Shown here: piece after piece, positions 61,202-64,000 of the stretch | Layout: each line of letters begins with the position of its first letter | How positions within the stretch are numbered: the stretch's first letter is position 1 | DNA from: Trichoplusia ni | Lineage: Eukaryota; Arthropoda; Insecta; Lepidoptera; Noctuidae | Length of the DNA: 64,000 nt | Direction: 5' to 3' | Assembly: GCF_003590095.1 (NCBI RefSeq) | Contig: NC_039490.1 | Coordinates: 8,387,834 to 8,451,833, forward strand | Notes under the pieces: generated by a model | Told to the model about the DNA's origin: nothing | Seen by the model: the letters and a program-made list of their open reading frames with translations, nothing else | Database searches by the model: none | Translations under genes and position numbers: made by a program

Positions 61202-61376
61202 AATGGCACTTTATATGAAGTGGCACCGGGAGGCCAACAGTGGCACCTGCCGACCGGCTACTGCGTGGACATGATGTTCAACGAGAACTTCTCCGAGCCG
61301 CGGCTGGTGGCCGGCGTCTGCTTCCAAGATGTTGTCACTGATGACAGTGTCGTCCTCTACATCGTTTATGCTGTTG
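61202..61376 (+). CDS. Methuselah-like ectodomain exon 2
   Basis: The acceptor TTGTTCCCAG ends at 61201, and the exon is read in phase 0 from AAT GGC ACT. It encodes NGTLYEVAPGGQQWHLPTGY, CVDMMFNENFSEPRLVAGVC and a short final strand, ending G|GTAAGT in phase 1 at 61376. It holds the last two of the ten ectodomain cysteines and two N-glycosylation sites (NGT, NFS). Exon 2 is GC-rich against an AT-rich flank. The next exon, towards the first transmembrane helix, is not in this window. Confidence 0.88.
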
Positions 61377-64000
61377 GTAAGTTGAAACATTGACTTCCGC
61401 TAAAATTTATTGTTAGCTGATTGTTGTCTTCAGTCGGATAGTTTTTTTGTATCCAGTTTCCTCATGATTAGTACCTACATAACAGTTCACTCTTTGTACA
61501 CACTTATCTACTGCAGTAAGAATTGGATCCCAAGCAGAGATTTATTTGTGTTATGATACCTACATAGTGCATATGTTAGACCCTTGTTGTCAGGTTAGGC
61601 CCATTAACTTTCAACCCCCCATTATTTATTAAGCAGGTACATGATAAGAACATGAAATCTGGTGCAATGTCCAACAAAACATTGATTCCATTGAGCATGA
61701 ATACCCCCAAGAAGGTCACTAGCCAAAGTTCTTTCGTTTTCTTTCTGCTTACGCATTTGGGTTGGAAGTCTGAACGGTAGTTTAAACACTAATCGATTCC
61801 AATAACTACATAAGTATGTAACAGTTAACAGTTTTAAGCAAATAAAATATCTTTATCTTTAACACAGAATCAACTGTGTAGAATCTTTTATAGTGGGTGG
61901 AAATCGGAATTTCGAATAAAGCCACCCACGATGTATATTGCTTTTTATTCCTCAGCTATTTAAAACACGTGTTATAGATTTTCGTCCATCAAGACAGTTT
62001 ATCGGTTGGATAGCCAACATTCTTGTTATCCTAAATCATGCTATTAGTATCAACAGGGGGCTTACCAAAAACTAATATTCTAACAGTTTACGAGCAACCT
62101 ATTTTTTCTAATTGGTTGACGTCACATTTTTGGCAATTTGTTTAGAGTGATGAGAAATATTCAAACTTTTTGATTGCGCAGACAATTCTTTTCGACGATA
62201 AAAATATCATAAAAATCTTATTTTTGATGCAAGATCTGCTACATTCCTTCAGAACAGTGATACCATGGAATAGTTTGGTTAATGTATATCTCATTCCTTA
62301 ATCCATAAGAAAATTCAGAGAACCTACAAACCACCAGCATTAAACTAGTCTGAGCAGTTTTCGAAGCGTGAAACTCGTCTCGAGATGAGTGTTCGTTTCG
62401 CTTCCATGTTCCTTCTAAAAGATTGTCCTTTTCATCAACACCAAGCGACTTTTGATTGATACCAATAAAACACTACCACCTACAAAAAATTGGAATAACA
62501 TACGCGACTGCAAAACGACAGTCATTAACGAAAAACGATTAATATAATTGGTACAGAATCCATTTCGTAATATTAAATCATTAGCATTAACATAATAGTA
62601 GAATTAATTAATGATCTTAAAATATTTGACTGAAGTGTGTAGAATAATAACTTTGACGCACATACATATTCCTAGGAAATAATGATAAATCCACGAGAGA
62701 ACATTTTGCAAAGGGATTTTATTTATTTATTGGATCGGATCGCCAACAGAGGCTACACAATTACATGCATATTAACATTTTTGCGTACAATATTAGTGTG
62801 CGCTTCCAATTACAGGCGACCACATCATTCACTTATTGTCTAGGTAGGTACAACAAGTTTGATTAGGCAGAAATAATAAAAATTAATTAAAATACAATGA
62901 ACAAAAATCATAATAAGAGAATCAAAATTAAAAATAAAACAATAAGAGTAAACATAATAATAAACTAATTCAAATTGTATGTATAGAATAAAATAATAAA
63001 ATGAGAATAATTATAATGTGAGAAAAAAAAAACAACAGAAAACAAAATATTATAAATTCGAAATTATTTCTTTTACGTCTTTTTTTAAATTTTGGTAATT
63101 ATGAAAATGGAATGTGTCAAATCATTCATTCAGTCATATTGAGACGTGGTTGATGTCGTCATTGTGTCGTTTTAATGCTCTTTAATATTGCATCTATATG
63201 TGATTATAATATATTATTTATGTAATTTTGTTAATCATCCGTACCTTCTATAAAATATTCTATAAATCTAAAAGTAATCTATCACTTTAAACAACACTAT
63301 TTCCTTAATTGTGTCGATGAAGCGGCAAAAATAACCATTGATTTTACTAAATTGAAAGCTAATCATCAAAAGTCGACGTTATAAACTTAATTACTGACCT
63401 TAATGGCTCACTAAACACTTAATTAAATTGTATTAGATTAGTCTAATCTAATAATTAGTTTCCCAAGGCAATTGACATTCCCATTACAGTTAACAGTGAT
63501 CGAATCGCTAAAATCGTATATGAGTTTGACAACTTATAAACATGTAACTTGTCGACATAATATATGATTTGGATTTTAACATTTATGCTTTAAAAAAAAG
63601 TATATTGTCGTTCGGATTTGGTTTGCCAATTAAAATATTTTTAGTGTAAAGTGGGGACGGGGAGGAGAGGCGATAACTTTTTTTATCACCTTAAATCGTT
63701 TTCGATGGACTCAAAACTTTTCGTTTCACTATTTCCCAATGTAATGTTAAGTTCGTAAATGTAGGTGAGGGTATACATTAATGGTTAATTTCGTTTTTAA
63801 ACGAGCGGGTCTCGGCTGCGGCCTGTCAAAACAACTGTTTGTTCAGTACAGCGGATCTGTACCATAATCTCTCAAAAAAAAAATGGCTGTTGTAGAAGCG
63901 AGATGGCGCGATACACAGCACATATCAACTTCTCGCTTGCACTTCTATGTATGTGTTGCTTTATAAGGTCATAGGAAAACACTGCGGTTTTATGGAGCTT
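61377..64000. other. Intron of the Methuselah-like gene, no further exon seen
   Basis: AT-rich DNA, with a low-complexity A/T tract at about 62870-63060. I found no stretch resembling a seven-helix GPCR domain on the plus strand, so the remaining exons should lie to the right of the window. Confidence 0.5.

Larger units (their letters stand above)
45067..61376 (+). pseudogene. Methuselah-like GPCR, ectodomain part, exon broken by a hAT insertion
   Basis: The ATG at 45067 opens a signal peptide (MKTILLVVTQILILASVES) followed by CPKVQSVDITDG. The exon is interrupted at 45270 by a transposon and resumes at 47825 in the same frame, ending at donor CAG|GTAATT at 48059. The next exon, 61202-61376, reads NGTLYEVAPGGQQWHLPTGY... 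and ends GCTGTTG|GTAAGT. Together these give ten cysteines (including WGCPCIGRICVHRCC), the number forming five disulphides in the Methuselah ectodomain. The first half ends at a conserved Cys-Pro. The seven-helix domain lies beyond the window. As assembled, translation from 45067 runs 68 codons of the gene and then stops in the transposon at 45391-45393. Whether all chromosomes carry the insertion is unknown. Confidence 0.85.

Noticed and set aside
1..64000. CRISPR arrays, tRNA or rRNA genes, bacterial operons
   Set aside because: No regularly spaced repeats and no closing cloverleaf were seen. The tRNA-like boxes belong to SINE fragments.

Overview
This is eukaryotic DNA from a lepidopteran, very probably a noctuid moth. 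The evidence is multi-exon genes with GT-AG introns, an AT-rich background, several dispersed repeats typical of moth genomes, and two near-identical copies of the canonical piggyBac transposon. That element was first described from Trichoplusia ni, so T. ni or a close relative is the best guess. No CRISPR, operon or bacterial feature is present. One 1000-base run of N (23694-24693) marks a scaffold gap.

Layout: 1-23693 holds no gene I can support. It contains repeat remnants, a 618 bp foldback element with 230 bp arms and a 9 bp target duplication (13724-14341), and a perfect 22 bp hairpin (5466-5510). From the gap to 34873 (+ strand) lie 22 exons of an MDR/P-glycoprotein-type ABCB full transporter. 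Everything from the end of TM2 to the stop codon is present (1127 residues), and both ATPase sites are intact. The N-terminal exons are lost in or before the gap. Convergent to it (- strand, 37418-36103) is a small two-exon gene of the Ifi-6-16/ISG12 family, with a TATA box, an initiator and a frame break.

From 39 kb on, the window is a transposon-rich Methuselah-like GPCR locus. The signal peptide and first half of the ectodomain are encoded at 45067-48059, and the next ectodomain exon lies 13 kb away at 61202-61376. The first coding exon is split by a 2547 bp hAT transposon with an intact two-exon transposase, 13 bp terminal inverted repeats and a perfect 8 bp target duplication. Two piggyBac copies in opposite orientation (39099-41571 minus; 48939-51409 plus), each flanked by TTAA, bracket this broken exon. 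Each copy carries frameshifts that fall in homopolymer runs, which may be assembly errors. Two Penelope-like fragments encoding a GIY-YIG endonuclease end sit at 43586-44060 and 53707-54543, each flanked by its own target duplication. A perfect 33 bp hairpin with an 8 nt loop lies at 51980-52053.

Functionally there are three host genes: a membrane efflux pump, a small hydrophobic stress or apoptosis-type protein, and an adhesion-like GPCR fragment. They are unrelated apart from being neighbours. The most notable biology is the cluster of young, well-preserved insertions at the GPCR locus.
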